Below the pieces are notes generated by a model that had not been told where the DNA came from, searched no databases, and saw only the letters and a list, made by a program, of their open reading frames with translations. Below are positions 41,060 through 50,593 of a stretch of 64,000 nucleotides of DNA, piece after piece. The DNA comes from Sphaerimonospora sp050942215 (lineage in GTDB: Bacteria; Actinomycetota; Actinomycetes; Streptosporangiales; Streptosporangiaceae): positions 2,976,001 to 3,040,000 of the forward strand of contig NZ_CP192056.1 in the NCBI RefSeq assembly GCF_050942215.1, in the 5' to 3' direction. The translations under genes and the position numbers were made by a program. The first letter of the stretch is position 1. Each line of letters begins with the position of its first letter.

Positions 41060-41830
41060 TTGGCGTTCAGGCGTCTTTCCCGATGGGCCGTGCTCCTTCC
41101 CATCCTGATCGCGCTGGGGCCGACGGGCTGCGGCTCCGGCGAACCGGCCGGCGCGGGCGCCGGCGAGGTGACGGTGCTCGCCGCGGCCTCGCTGACCGGC
41201 GCCTTCACCGAGCTCGGCAGGCTCTTCGAGGCCGCCCATCCGGGCACCACCGTGAGATTCGGCTTCGGCTCCAGCGCCACGCTGGCCCAGCAGATCGTCC
41301 AGGGCGCACCGGCCGACGTGTTCGCGGCCGCCAGCCCGGCCACCATGAAGACCGTGACGGACGCGTCCCTGGCGAGCACGCCGACCACGTTCGCACGCAA
41401 CAGGCTGCAGATCGCCGTCCCGGCCGGCAACCCGGCGAAGGTGAACGAACTGAAGGACCTGACGGATCCGGAGGTGAAGGTGGCGCTGTGCGCCGAGCAG
41501 GTGCCCTGCGGGGCGGCTGCGGTCAGGGCGCTGGACGCGGCCGGGCTCGAGGTCACCCCCGTCACCCTGGAACAGGACGTCAAGGCCACGCTGACGAAGG
41601 TGGAGCTGGGTGAGGTGGACGCGGCGCTGATCTACACGACCGACGTGCTCGCCTCGGGCGGCAGGGTTCACGGCATCGCGTTCCCCGAGGCCGGCCAGGC
41701 GATCAACGACTATCCGATCGCCACCCTGGCCACGCCGCCCGCCGGCGACCTCGCCCGGCGGTTCGTCGACCTGGTGCTGTCACAGCGGGGCAGGGACGTG
41801 CTGACCGAATCCGGCTTCGAGACGCCCTGA
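41060..41830 (+). CDS. modA: Molybdate-binding lipoprotein ModA
   Basis: The start is a TTG at 41060 with GAGGAG, which overlaps the preceding stop codon. The 256-residue product has a lipoprotein signal with lipobox GPTGC (Cys at about 24) and the ModA body: TVLAAASLTGAFTELG with the Ser that binds molybdate, GSSATLAQQI, PADVFAAAS and DAALIYTTDV. It captures molybdate outside the membrane for ModBC. Confidence 0.95.
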   Translation: MAFRRLSRWAVLLPILIALGPTGCGSGEPAGAGAGEVTVLAAASLTGAFTELGRLFEAAHPGTTVRFGFGSSATLAQQIVQGAPADVFAAASPATMKTVTDASLASTPTTFARNRLQIAVPAGNPAKVNELKDLTDPEVKVALCAEQVPCGAAAVRALDAAGLEVTPVTLEQDVKATLTKVELGEVDAALIYTTDVLASGGRVHGIAFPEAGQAINDYPIATLATPPAGDLARRFVDLVLSQRGRDVLTESGFETP

Positions 41831-41836
41831 CGCCGA

Positions 41837-42690
41837 ATGATCACCACCGACCGCACCGGCCCGGTGGAGCCGCACAACGGCTCCACCGGCCGCCCGCCGT
41901 CGTCGGCCGGGCCATCCGGCCGGCTCCCGTGGATGCTCGTGCTGCCCGCACTGCTGGGGCTGGCGTTCCTGGTGCTGCCGCCGGCCGGGCTGCTCATCCG
42001 CGCCCCCTGGTCCACGCTGCCGGAGCGGCTGGCCGAGCCGCACGTGCTGGAGGCGCTGAGGCTGTCGCTGCTCTGCGCCACCATCGCCACCGCCGTCTGC
42101 CTGCTGCTCGGTGTGCCGCTGGCCTGGCTGCTGGCCCGGGTCGATTTCCCCGGCCGCCGCCTGGTGCGCGCCCTGGTCACCGTGCCGCTGGTACTGCCCC
42201 CGGTCGTCGGCGGCGTCGCGCTGCTGCTGGTACTGGGCCGGCGCGGCCTCATCGGCCGGTCGCTGGAGGCGGGCTTCGGCATCACGCTGCCCTTCACCAC
42301 CGTCGGCGTCATCGTGGCCGAGGCCTTCGTGGCGATGCCGTTCCTGGTCATCAGCGTCGAGGGCGCACTCCGCGCGGCCGACCAGCGCTTCGAGGAGGCC
42401 GCCGCCACCCTGGGCGCCTCCCGGTGGACCGTGTTCCGGCGCGTCACGCTGCCCATGGTCATGCCGGGCGTGGTGGCGGGGGCCGTACTGTGCTGGGCGC
42501 GGGCGCTCGGCGAGTTCGGCGCGACGATCACGTTCGCCGGTAACTTCCCCGGCACCACCCGCACCATGCCGCTGGCGGTCTACCTGGCCCTGGAGACCGA
42601 ACCCGAGGCGGCCATCGTGCTCAGCCTGGTCCTGCTGGCCGTCTCCGTCGTCATCCTGGCCGGCCTGCGTGACCGGTGGGTGAGCACGCC

Positions 42691-42694
<4 letters not shown>
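41837..42694 (+). CDS. modB: Molybdate ABC transporter permease ModB
   Basis: A 285-residue permease with an N-terminal tail and five or six membrane segments, and the EAA loop EEAAATLGASRWTVFRRVTLPM (about 193-214) that contacts the ATPase. It begins 6 bp after modA and ends in an ATGA overlap with modC. Confidence 0.95.
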
Positions 42695-43725
<1,031 letters not shown>

Positions 43726-43843
43726 ACCGCCCAGCGGTCCACGCCGATACGCCCCGGCGCCGGTGCTCCAGCGGACGCGCCGATGTGCCCGTACGGATGC
43801 CGGACCCGGCCGTCACCACGACGCCCGGCGGTTCGCCGACCGC

Positions 43844-45112
43844 TCAGGACGCCTCGTCCGCGATCCCGGGGGAGTCCCGCACCACCAGGGTCGTGCTGGG
43901 AGCGGGTACGCGGTCGGCCGCCTGGGGGGAGGGCCCGGCGGTCCCGAGGGCCCGGCGGCGCAACAGGCGGGCCAGCGGTTCGGCACCACGGGCCAGCAGT
44001 GGCCCGGCGACCGCGAGAATGAGCACATAGGCGGCGGCCAGCGGCCCGAGTTTGGCGCCGACGCCGCCGCTGACGGCCAGACCGGCGATGACGATGTTGA
44101 ACTCGCCCCGTGAGATGAGGGCGGCTCCCGCCCGCAGCCGGCCGCCCGGGCCCACCCCGGCCCGCCGTGCGGCGATCCAGCCGGTGGTGACCTTGGTGGC
44201 CACCCCGATCACGGCGAGCAGCGTGGCGATCCCGAGCACCGGCGGCAGCTGACGCGGATCGGTCTGCAGACCGAAGAACACGAAGAAGACGGCGGCGAAC
44301 AGGTCGCGTAGCGGCTCCAGCACGCGCCTGGCATTGTGGGCCAGCGGTCCGGACAGGGCGATGCCGACCAGGAACGCCCCCACCGCGGCCGACACCTGCA
44401 GCTGCTGGGCGACCCCGGCGACCAGCAGGGTCAGCCCGAGCACCTTCAGCAGCAGCACCTCTTCGTTGGGACTGGAGACGAAGCGCCCCACCGTACGGCC
44501 GTGCCGCAGCGCGATGACCAGGATGACGGTGATCGTGCCGGCCGCGATGGCCAGGCTCATCGCCCCGGCGGCCAGCCCCGCCCCGGCCAGCAGCGTGGTG
44601 AGGATCGGCAGGTAGGCGGCCATGGCGAGGTCCTCGAACACCAGCACCGACAGCACGGTCGGGGTTTCGCGGTTGCCCAGCCAGCCGAGATCTCCGACCA
44701 CTTTGGCCGTGATGCCGGAGGAGGTGACGTAGGTGACGCCGCCGAGGGCGACGGCCGCGACCGGCCCCCATCCCAGCACAAGCGCCGTGATCACACCGGG
44801 GGCGGCGTTCAGGACCAGGTCGAGCAGGCCCACCGGGGCAGAGGTGCGAAGCGTCCCCACCAGTTCATCGGCCGTGTATTCCAGGCCGAGGGTGAACAGG
44901 AGCAGGATCACGCCGACCTCGGCGCCCAGTGAGACGAATTCCTCGCTGGTGGTCAGAGGGAGAATCCCGCCGATACCGAAGGCCAGACCGGCCAGCAGGT
45001 ACAGCGGGATCGCGGAAATGGAGAAGCGGATCGCCACGGCCCCGAGCAGTCCCAGGGCCAGAATGATCGCACCGAGTTCGATTAGTTGGACGGCACCGTG
45101 CACGGGCGTCAT
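43844..45112 (-). CDS. CPA2-type cation/proton antiporter (KhtU-like)
   Basis: A 422-residue membrane protein with about twelve hydrophobic segments of the monovalent cation:proton antiporter-2 family. The conserved core includes TLGLEYTADEL, SSGITAKVVGDLGWLGN, VFEDLAMAAYLP (the acidic transport residues) and ISRGEFNIVIAG. Its start overlaps the stop of a TrkA_C-type subunit gene by 4 bp, the usual KhtTU layout for K+/H+ efflux. No TrkA_N domain is attached, so gating is likely by the partner. Confidence 0.9.
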   Translation of the reverse strand: MTPVHGAVQLIELGAIILALGLLGAVAIRFSISAIPLYLLAGLAFGIGGILPLTTSEEFVSLGAEVGVILLLFTLGLEYTADELVGTLRTSAPVGLLDLVLNAAPGVITALVLGWGPVAAVALGGVTYVTSSGITAKVVGDLGWLGNRETPTVLSVLVFEDLAMAAYLPILTTLLAGAGLAAGAMSLAIAAGTITVILVIALRHGRTVGRFVSSPNEEVLLLKVLGLTLLVAGVAQQLQVSAAVGAFLVGIALSGPLAHNARRVLEPLRDLFAAVFFVFFGLQTDPRQLPPVLGIATLLAVIGVATKVTTGWIAARRAGVGPGGRLRAGAALISRGEFNIVIAGLAVSGGVGAKLGPLAAAYVLILAVAGPLLARGAEPLARLLRRRALGTAGPSPQAADRVPAPSTTLVVRDSPGIADEAS

Positions 45113-45591
45113 CCGTTGGCGAAGATGTCGGCCACCGCCGCTGTTCCCTCCCCAGTGCCCACCACGACGACGACGTCGCCGGACGCGAACACGAAATCGG
45201 GACGCGGGCTGGCTATGACCTGGCCCTGGCGGACCACGGCGACGATCGACGCCCCGGTCCTGGTGCGTACTCGGCCGGCGCCGAGCGCGCGTCCGTCGTA
45301 CGGTGATCCCGCCGCTATCGGGATTTTCTCCGTCATGAGTCCCTCTACCTGGCGATGCAGCTCACTGAGGCGCTCCACGATCCGGCCGGTGCCCAGCAGT
45401 TCGGCCAGCGCGTTGGCCTCGTCGGCGGTCAGCATCACCGTGACCACGCAGGTGTCGGGGTCTTCCTTGTCGTAGATCACCAGGTCGCGGCGGCCGGTGT
45501 GATGTGAGATCACCCCTACCTGCCGGCCGCGCTCGGTGGTGAGCACATGCTGCAGCCCGATACCCGGCAGTCCCGTCCGCGTGAGATCCAC
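45109..45591 (-). CDS. TrkA_C-type regulatory subunit of the antiporter (KhtT-like)
   Basis: A 160-residue cytoplasmic protein: an N-terminal KhtT-type domain (about 1-75, with GRRDLVIYDKEDPDTCVV) and a C-terminal RCK_C/TrkA_C domain (about 80-158, GSPYDGRALGAGRVRTRTGA, FASGDVVVVVGTGEG). In KhtT the C-domain binds c-di-AMP or senses pH and opens the antiporter KhtU encoded next. No riboswitch is seen upstream of this pair. Confidence 0.9.
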   Translation of the reverse strand: MDLTRTGLPGIGLQHVLTTERGRQVGVISHHTGRRDLVIYDKEDPDTCVVTVMLTADEANALAELLGTGRIVERLSELHRQVEGLMTEKIPIAAGSPYDGRALGAGRVRTRTGASIVAVVRQGQVIASPRPDFVFASGDVVVVVGTGEGTAAVADIFANG

Positions 45592-45696
45592 GTCTCCTCC
45601 TGAGTGTTCCTTTTCGTCGTGATGCCGCGGACTCCGGCGGCCTTACGGCCACAGCATTACAGAACATAAAAGGGCGGGCGAACCGGCTGCCCGGGG

Positions 45697-45733
45697 TGGA
45701 ACGAAGACGGAAGGACGGATGGAACGAAGACGG
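45697..45733. repeat. Direct repeat TGGAACGAAGACGG, two copies
   Basis: The 14-bp unit occurs twice about 22 bp apart in the gap between the antiporter operon and the CHAP gene, just before the terminator hairpin. Function unknown. Confidence 0.6.
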
Positions 45734-45782
45734 CAGGACCCCGACCGGGAGCCGGGTGACGGCCTCTGATCGGGGTCCTGCC
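45732..45782 (-). terminator. Terminator hairpin after the CHAP gene
   Basis: GGCAGGACCCCGA (45732-45744) pairs perfectly with TCGGGGTCCTGCC (45770-45782) over 13 bp, 53 bp past the CHAP gene's stop on the minus strand. Confidence 0.8.
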
Positions 45783-45834
45783 AGCGTTTCGGCGTTTCAG
45801 CGCCTCGCGTGCTGGATCGCGTGCGGGAACGGCG

Positions 45835-46536
45835 TCAGGGCGCGGTGTACAGCGGGTAGCCGTACCCGGCCACGTAGCCCTTGGAGCGGGTACGCTGCTC
45901 CACGGCGCCGCCGTCACCGGTGTTGCCCTCGATGGTCTCGATGGTGCCGTTGCCGTTGTCGCGGACGACGAAGCCGACGTGGTCGATGCCGCCGATGGCC
46001 TTGCCGCCGCTCCAGTCGAAGAAGACGACCGCGCCGGGCTCCGGGGTGTTCCCCCACCGGCCGTGCTTGGCGAACCAGGCGGCGTGCTGGACGGTGTAGG
46101 CGTCCGAGCCCATGACGGGGCCGATGCCGAGCTGCTCGCCCACCCAGGAGACGAACATGTCGCACCAGGGGGCGTTGGCGTAGCCCTTCAGGGTGCCGCC
46201 GTCACGGGCCAGGGTCTCCAGGGCACGGGGGGAGTTCATGTACCAGTCGTGGAACTTGGTCCCGCCGCCCGCGCTGTTCTCGGTGATTCCGACCTGGCTG
46301 GCGGCCAGTTGGAGCACGTCCTGCGGGCTGACCTTGGGCAGCGTGGCGGCGATCTGGGCGAGAGTGTCGGGGCTGCCGGCGGTGCCGTTCGCCTGCACGA
46401 TGTGGGACGTGACCGCGGCGGCGTGGGTGGTACCGGCCTGCGCCGCCTGCGGTCCGGCGACGACGGCCGAGACGAGGGCGCCGGCGGCGACGCCCGTGAC
46501 GAGGGCAGCACGGACACAGGACTTGAGGGCGTGCAT
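45835..46536 (-). CDS. Secreted CHAP-domain peptidoglycan hydrolase
   Basis: A 233-residue protein with a signal peptide (about 1-35, ending AQA) and a C-terminal CHAP amidase/peptidase domain (about 85-230). The catalytic Cys is in APWCDMFVSW and the catalytic His in GGIDHVGFVV. It would cut peptidoglycan stems or cross-bridges outside the cell during growth. It has a c-di-AMP riboswitch in its leader, as seen for actinomycete wall hydrolases such as rpfA, and a strong terminator after it. Confidence 0.9.
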   Translation of the reverse strand: MHALKSCVRAALVTGVAAGALVSAVVAGPQAAQAGTTHAAAVTSHIVQANGTAGSPDTLAQIAATLPKVSPQDVLQLAASQVGITENSAGGGTKFHDWYMNSPRALETLARDGGTLKGYANAPWCDMFVSWVGEQLGIGPVMGSDAYTVQHAAWFAKHGRWGNTPEPGAVVFFDWSGGKAIGGIDHVGFVVRDNGNGTIETIEGNTGDGGAVEQRTRSKGYVAGYGYPLYTAP

Positions 46537-46549
46537 GCGGGGTCTACTC

Positions 46550-46720
46550 CCTTGCTTCCATGCCGCCTACCGGGTTAGCTGACGGGTTCGGGCTGGAAGT
46601 TGCCCTACGGCGCGGCACTGCGCGCCGATTCACCCCAAGGAGAGGTGGGTCCCCGGCTCCGCGCGGGCGCGGACTCGGCGGCCGGGCGGCGTCCCGGCAG
46701 GGACTCCGCGTCGGTCAGAG
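46550..46720 (-). promoter_or_regulatory. c-di-AMP (ydaO/yuaA) riboswitch of the CHAP gene
   Basis: On the minus strand the leader contains the conserved blocks of the ydaO-type riboswitch in order: GCCGGGGACCCAC, GGGGTGAATCGGC, AGGGCAAC, CCCGAACCCGTCAGCTAAC, and CGGTAGGCGGC. In actinomycetes this RNA turns off wall-hydrolase genes when c-di-AMP is high. The 5' boundary is approximate. Confidence 0.92.
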
Positions 46721-46768
46721 GCGGGCACACTTGACCAAAACCGGACATATGTGCCCTTGGATGCATAA

Positions 46769-46797
46769 AAGGTAATAGATGCCACGACACCGGTCAA
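46769..46797 (-). promoter_or_regulatory. Promoter of the riboswitch-CHAP transcript
   Basis: On the minus strand -35 TTGACC (46792-46797) and -10 TACCTT (46769-46774) are 17 bp apart, about 50 bp upstream of the riboswitch. A housekeeping-type promoter. Confidence 0.65.
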
Positions 46798-46890
46798 GTA
46801 AAGACAAGTGGGGTTTTACCGGATGGATCGGTGGGAAGGTCGTGGCGTCGCGAGCAGGCCGCCCCGCACCCGCGCGTCATCCCCGCGCGG

Positions 46891-48243
46891 TCACCGCCAC
46901 CCCCGGGGGTCGACCCCTCCGGGCACCGGGACCTGCGGATCGTACGGCTCGCGGGTGAACACGAACGTGTTGAGATCGAGGTGCACACCGCCATCGGAGC
47001 GGACCACCCGCAGCGTCTCACCGGCGTAGTAACCGTCCAGCCCGACCCAGGTGCCGTCGTCCCGGGCGGCGAACCGCGACGCCCGGCCCTTACCACTGAC
47101 CGGCGTGAGCGACAGCCCCCGCCGCGGCAGGACCCGCAGCACGTACGGAGCCGGCCCCCAGTACCACGGCCCGGTCAGCTCCAGCAGATCGTCGTCGACC
47201 TCGGCGGGCTCCCACTCGGCCGGCAGCGGCGGCTCATGCTCGGAGAGGATGTCCAGCAGGTCGAGGTCGAGCGGCCCGCGCACCCCCGAGGTGGTGTTGG
47301 CCAGCCACAGCACGCCGACGCCCTCGGCGGGGTCGGCCCACACGGTGGCCAGGAACCCGGGCATCGACCCGGTGTGACCGGCCAGCCGCCGGGTGCCGCG
47401 CGGGCCGGTGTGCCGCACGAGCTGGAAACCCAGGCCATAGCCCCGGATCCAGGAGTCGCCGTCCTCCACGATGGCCGGCTCGCGCATCTCCGCGAGCGTC
47501 TCCGGCCGCAGCACCTCGGCGGTGTCACCCGCGACGAACGCCGCCCAGCACGCCAGATCGGCCGCCGTCGACCACATCTGCCCGGCCGGGGCCATCGCCA
47601 CATGATCGTTCTCCGGCTCCGGCAGCAGCACGTCGGCCCACGGGTGCACCGCGTACCCGATCGCGTGCGGGGGCCGCGGGCGCGGGGTGGTGTCACGCAT
47701 ACCGAGCGGCCGCAGGATCTCCTCCCGCACGACCTGCTCCCACGGCGCCGACCGCTTACGCGCCACCAGCTCGCCCAGCAGCCCGAACCCCACGTTGGAG
47801 TAGTGGTAGCGCCGCCCCGCACGATGCCGGGCCGACTCCGGCCCCATCGCGCCGATCAGCTCGGCCACCGCCACCCCCGGCGTGCGCTCCCACCACGCGC
47901 CGGGCGGCTCGGCCGTCAGCCCGCTGGTGTGCGACAGCAGCTGGGCGATCGTCGCCTCACCCACCGGCGTACCCGGCACGTGCTTGTCCAGCGGGTCGAG
48001 CAGATTCAGCCTCCCCTCGTCGCGCAGCCGCATCACCGCGACCGCCACCAGCGTCTTGGTGATCGATCCGATGCGATACTGCGTGTCCCGCTCCGGCCGC
48101 TGCCCGCCGGCCCGCCCCCGGGCCCCGAACCACGCGATCTGCCCGTTCCGCACCACCGCCGCCACCATCGAGGGCACCCGCGACTGCGCCTGCTCGATCG
48201 CCAGCCTGCGCAGCATCGCGCGAGCCGTACCCTCCAGAACCAT
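46891..48243 (-). CDS. Serine hydrolase of the beta-lactamase/penicillin-binding family
   Basis: The ATG at 48241-48243 has GGAGG about 8 bp upstream; product 450 residues. The three active-site motifs of class C beta-lactamase-like hydrolases are present: SxxK in IGSITKTL (about 62-65), YxN in YHYSNVGFG (about 148) and HxG in AGHTGSMPG. A C-terminal beta-domain of about 120 residues follows. No signal peptide is seen, so it is probably cytoplasmic and an esterase or D-aminopeptidase rather than a resistance enzyme. Confidence 0.88.
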   Translation of the reverse strand: MVLEGTARAMLRRLAIEQAQSRVPSMVAAVVRNGQIAWFGARGRAGGQRPERDTQYRIGSITKTLVAVAVMRLRDEGRLNLLDPLDKHVPGTPVGEATIAQLLSHTSGLTAEPPGAWWERTPGVAVAELIGAMGPESARHRAGRRYHYSNVGFGLLGELVARKRSAPWEQVVREEILRPLGMRDTTPRPRPPHAIGYAVHPWADVLLPEPENDHVAMAPAGQMWSTAADLACWAAFVAGDTAEVLRPETLAEMREPAIVEDGDSWIRGYGLGFQLVRHTGPRGTRRLAGHTGSMPGFLATVWADPAEGVGVLWLANTTSGVRGPLDLDLLDILSEHEPPLPAEWEPAEVDDDLLELTGPWYWGPAPYVLRVLPRRGLSLTPVSGKGRASRFAARDDGTWVGLDGYYAGETLRVVRSDGGVHLDLNTFVFTREPYDPQVPVPGGVDPRGWR

Positions 48244-48361
48244 TCCACCGACCTCCGCAATCACGACATCATCGTCGTTCGCACCAGGCTATCGGCCGGG
48301 GGCGCACACCACGGGGCAAGATCGTACGCGGCGCGGCGCCCGCTGGGGGACAATGCCAGCC

Positions 48362-50593
48362 ATGACCAACCCCTCCGGCGAGCCCGCCGGCAGGCCGCCC
48401 GGCACCGAGCTCGACTGCGTTCTCGAACGGATCACCTACACCAACGAGGAGACCGGCTACACGATCGCCCGGGTCGCCGCCGAGCGCTCGGGCAGCGAGC
48501 TGCTGACGGTCGTCGGGCCGCTGCTCGGAGCGCAGGTCGGCGAGTCCCTGCGGCTCACCGGCCGGTGGGGGTCGCATCCCCGGTACGGCAGGCAGTTCGA
48601 GGTGTGGTCGTACACCACGGTCCTGCCGGCCACCATCCAGGGCATCCGGCGTTATCTGGGCTCCGGCCTGATCAAAGGCATCGGCCCGAAGATGGCCGAA
48701 CGGATCGTGGACCACTTCGGCACCGACACCCTGCGCGTGATCGAGGAGGAGCCGGGCCGGCTGGTCGAGGTCCCCGGGCTCGGCCCCAAACGGACCCGCA
48801 TGATCGCCGACGCCTGGGAGGAACAGAAGATCATCAAAGAGGTGATGGTCTTCCTGCAGGGCGTCGGGGTGTCCACCTCGATCGCCGTACGGATCTTCAA
48901 ACAGTACGGCGAGGCCTCCATCGGCGTGGTCAGGAAAGAGCCCTACCGCCTGGCCGACGACGTGTGGGGCATCGGGTTCAAGACCGCCGACACCATCGCC
49001 CAGGCCGTGGGCATTCCCCACGACAGCCCCGAGCGGGTCAAGGCCGGGCTGCGCTACACGCTGTCCCAGGCCGCCGACGACGGTCACTGCTACCTGCCGG
49101 CGCCCAACCTCGTCGCCGACGCCGTCAAGATCCTCGACGTGCCCGCCGAGCTGACCGCCGCCTGCCTGGAGGAGCTCGTCGCGCAGGAGGGCGTCGTCCG
49201 CGAGGACGTCCCCGCGGGCGAGGCCGGGGACACCACCGTCCCGGCGATCTACCTCGTGCCCTTCCACCGGGCCGAGCAGGCCCTGGCCGGCACCCTGCGG
49301 GGCCTGCTGACCTTCGGTCACGACCGGCTGGAGGCGTTCCGGTCCGTCGACTGGAACACCGCCTTCGACTGGCTGCGCGGCCGGACCGGCGCCGATCTCG
49401 CCCCCGAGCAGGCCCAGGCCGTACGGCTCGCGCTGACCGAGAAGGTCGCCGTCCTCACCGGCGGCCCCGGCTGCGGCAAGAGCTTCACCGTCCGCTCGGT
49501 CGTCACCCTCGCCCGGGCGAAACGGGCCAAGGTCATCCTGGCCGCGCCCACCGGCCGGGCGGCCAAACGGCTGTCGGAGCTGACCGGCCACGAGGCCACC
49601 ACCGTGCACCGGCTACTGCAGCTGCGCCCCGGCGGCGACGCGACCTTCGACCGCGACAACCCGCTGGACGCCGACCTGGTCGTGGTCGACGAGGCGTCCA
49701 TGCTGGACCTGCTGCTCGCCAACAAGCTCGCCAAGGCCGTACCACCCGGCGCCCACCTGCTGTTCGTCGGCGACGTCGACCAGCTCCCGTCGGTCGGCGC
49801 CGGGGAGGTGCTGCGCGATCTGCTGGCCGCGCCGGACATCCCGCGCGTACGGCTGACGCAGATCTTCCGCCAAGCCCAGGAGTCCGGCGTGGTCGTCAAC
49901 GCCCACCGGGTCAACACCGGGCAGCAGCCCCTGGTACGCGAGTTCCCCGACTTCTTCCTGTTCCCCTGCGAGGAACCGGAGGAGATCGCCGCGCTGACCG
50001 TCGACGTGGTCGCCCGGCGCATCCCCGCCAAGTTCGGCATCGACCCCCGGCGCGACGTCCAGGTCCTGGCGCCCATGCACCGCGGCGCCGCCGGGGCCGG
50101 CGCGCTGAACAACGCGCTGCAGGAGGCGCTCACGCCGGCCAGGGAGGGCATGCCGGAACGCCGCTACGGCGGGCGCGTCTTCCGGGTGGGCGACAAGGTG
50201 ACCCAGCTGCGCAACAACTACGACAAGGGCGCGGCCGGGGTGTTCAACGGCACGGTCGGCGTCGTCACCGCCATCACCCCGGAGGAGAGCAGACTGACCG
50301 TACGCACCGACGAGGACGAGCACGTCGACTACTCCTTCGACGAACTCGACGAGCTCGCCCACGCCTACGCGGTCAGCATCCACCGCTCCCAGGGGAGCGA
50401 GTATCCCGCCGTGGTGATCCCCCTGGCGACCAGCGCGTGGATGATGCTGCAGCGCAACCTGCTCTACACCGCGATCACCCGGGCCAAGCGGCTCGTGGTC
50501 ATCGTGGGGTCGCGACGCGCGCTGGGTCAGGCCGTACGCACCAGGGGCGCCGGCCGCCGGCACACCGGCCTGACCCACCGGCTGCGTCAGTAG
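48362..50593 (+). CDS. recD2: ATP-dependent RecD2-like DNA helicase
   Basis: The ATG at 48362 is the first protein-like start; the product has 743 residues. Layout: an N-terminal OB-like domain, helix-hairpin-helix repeats (GSGLIKGIGPKMAERIV, VPGLGPKRTRMI), then superfamily 1B helicase motifs: Walker A LTGGPGCGKSFT (about 365-376), Walker B VVVDEASMLD, LLFVGDVDQLPSVGAG, and motif VI YTAITRAKRLVVIVG near the end, with the UvrD-like C-domain VSIHRSQGSEYPAVV. RecD2 helicases unwind 5'-3' in recombination and repair without RecBC. It lies divergent to the serine hydrolase gene. Confidence 0.93.
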   Translation: MTNPSGEPAGRPPGTELDCVLERITYTNEETGYTIARVAAERSGSELLTVVGPLLGAQVGESLRLTGRWGSHPRYGRQFEVWSYTTVLPATIQGIRRYLGSGLIKGIGPKMAERIVDHFGTDTLRVIEEEPGRLVEVPGLGPKRTRMIADAWEEQKIIKEVMVFLQGVGVSTSIAVRIFKQYGEASIGVVRKEPYRLADDVWGIGFKTADTIAQAVGIPHDSPERVKAGLRYTLSQAADDGHCYLPAPNLVADAVKILDVPAELTAACLEELVAQEGVVREDVPAGEAGDTTVPAIYLVPFHRAEQALAGTLRGLLTFGHDRLEAFRSVDWNTAFDWLRGRTGADLAPEQAQAVRLALTEKVAVLTGGPGCGKSFTVRSVVTLARAKRAKVILAAPTGRAAKRLSELTGHEATTVHRLLQLRPGGDATFDRDNPLDADLVVVDEASMLDLLLANKLAKAVPPGAHLLFVGDVDQLPSVGAGEVLRDLLAAPDIPRVRLTQIFRQAQESGVVVNAHRVNTGQQPLVREFPDFFLFPCEEPEEIAALTVDVVARRIPAKFGIDPRRDVQVLAPMHRGAAGAGALNNALQEALTPAREGMPERRYGGRVFRVGDKVTQLRNNYDKGAAGVFNGTVGVVTAITPEESRLTVRTDEDEHVDYSFDELDELAHAYAVSIHRSQGSEYPAVVIPLATSAWMMLQRNLLYTAITRAKRLVVIVGSRRALGQAVRTRGAGRRHTGLTHRLRQ

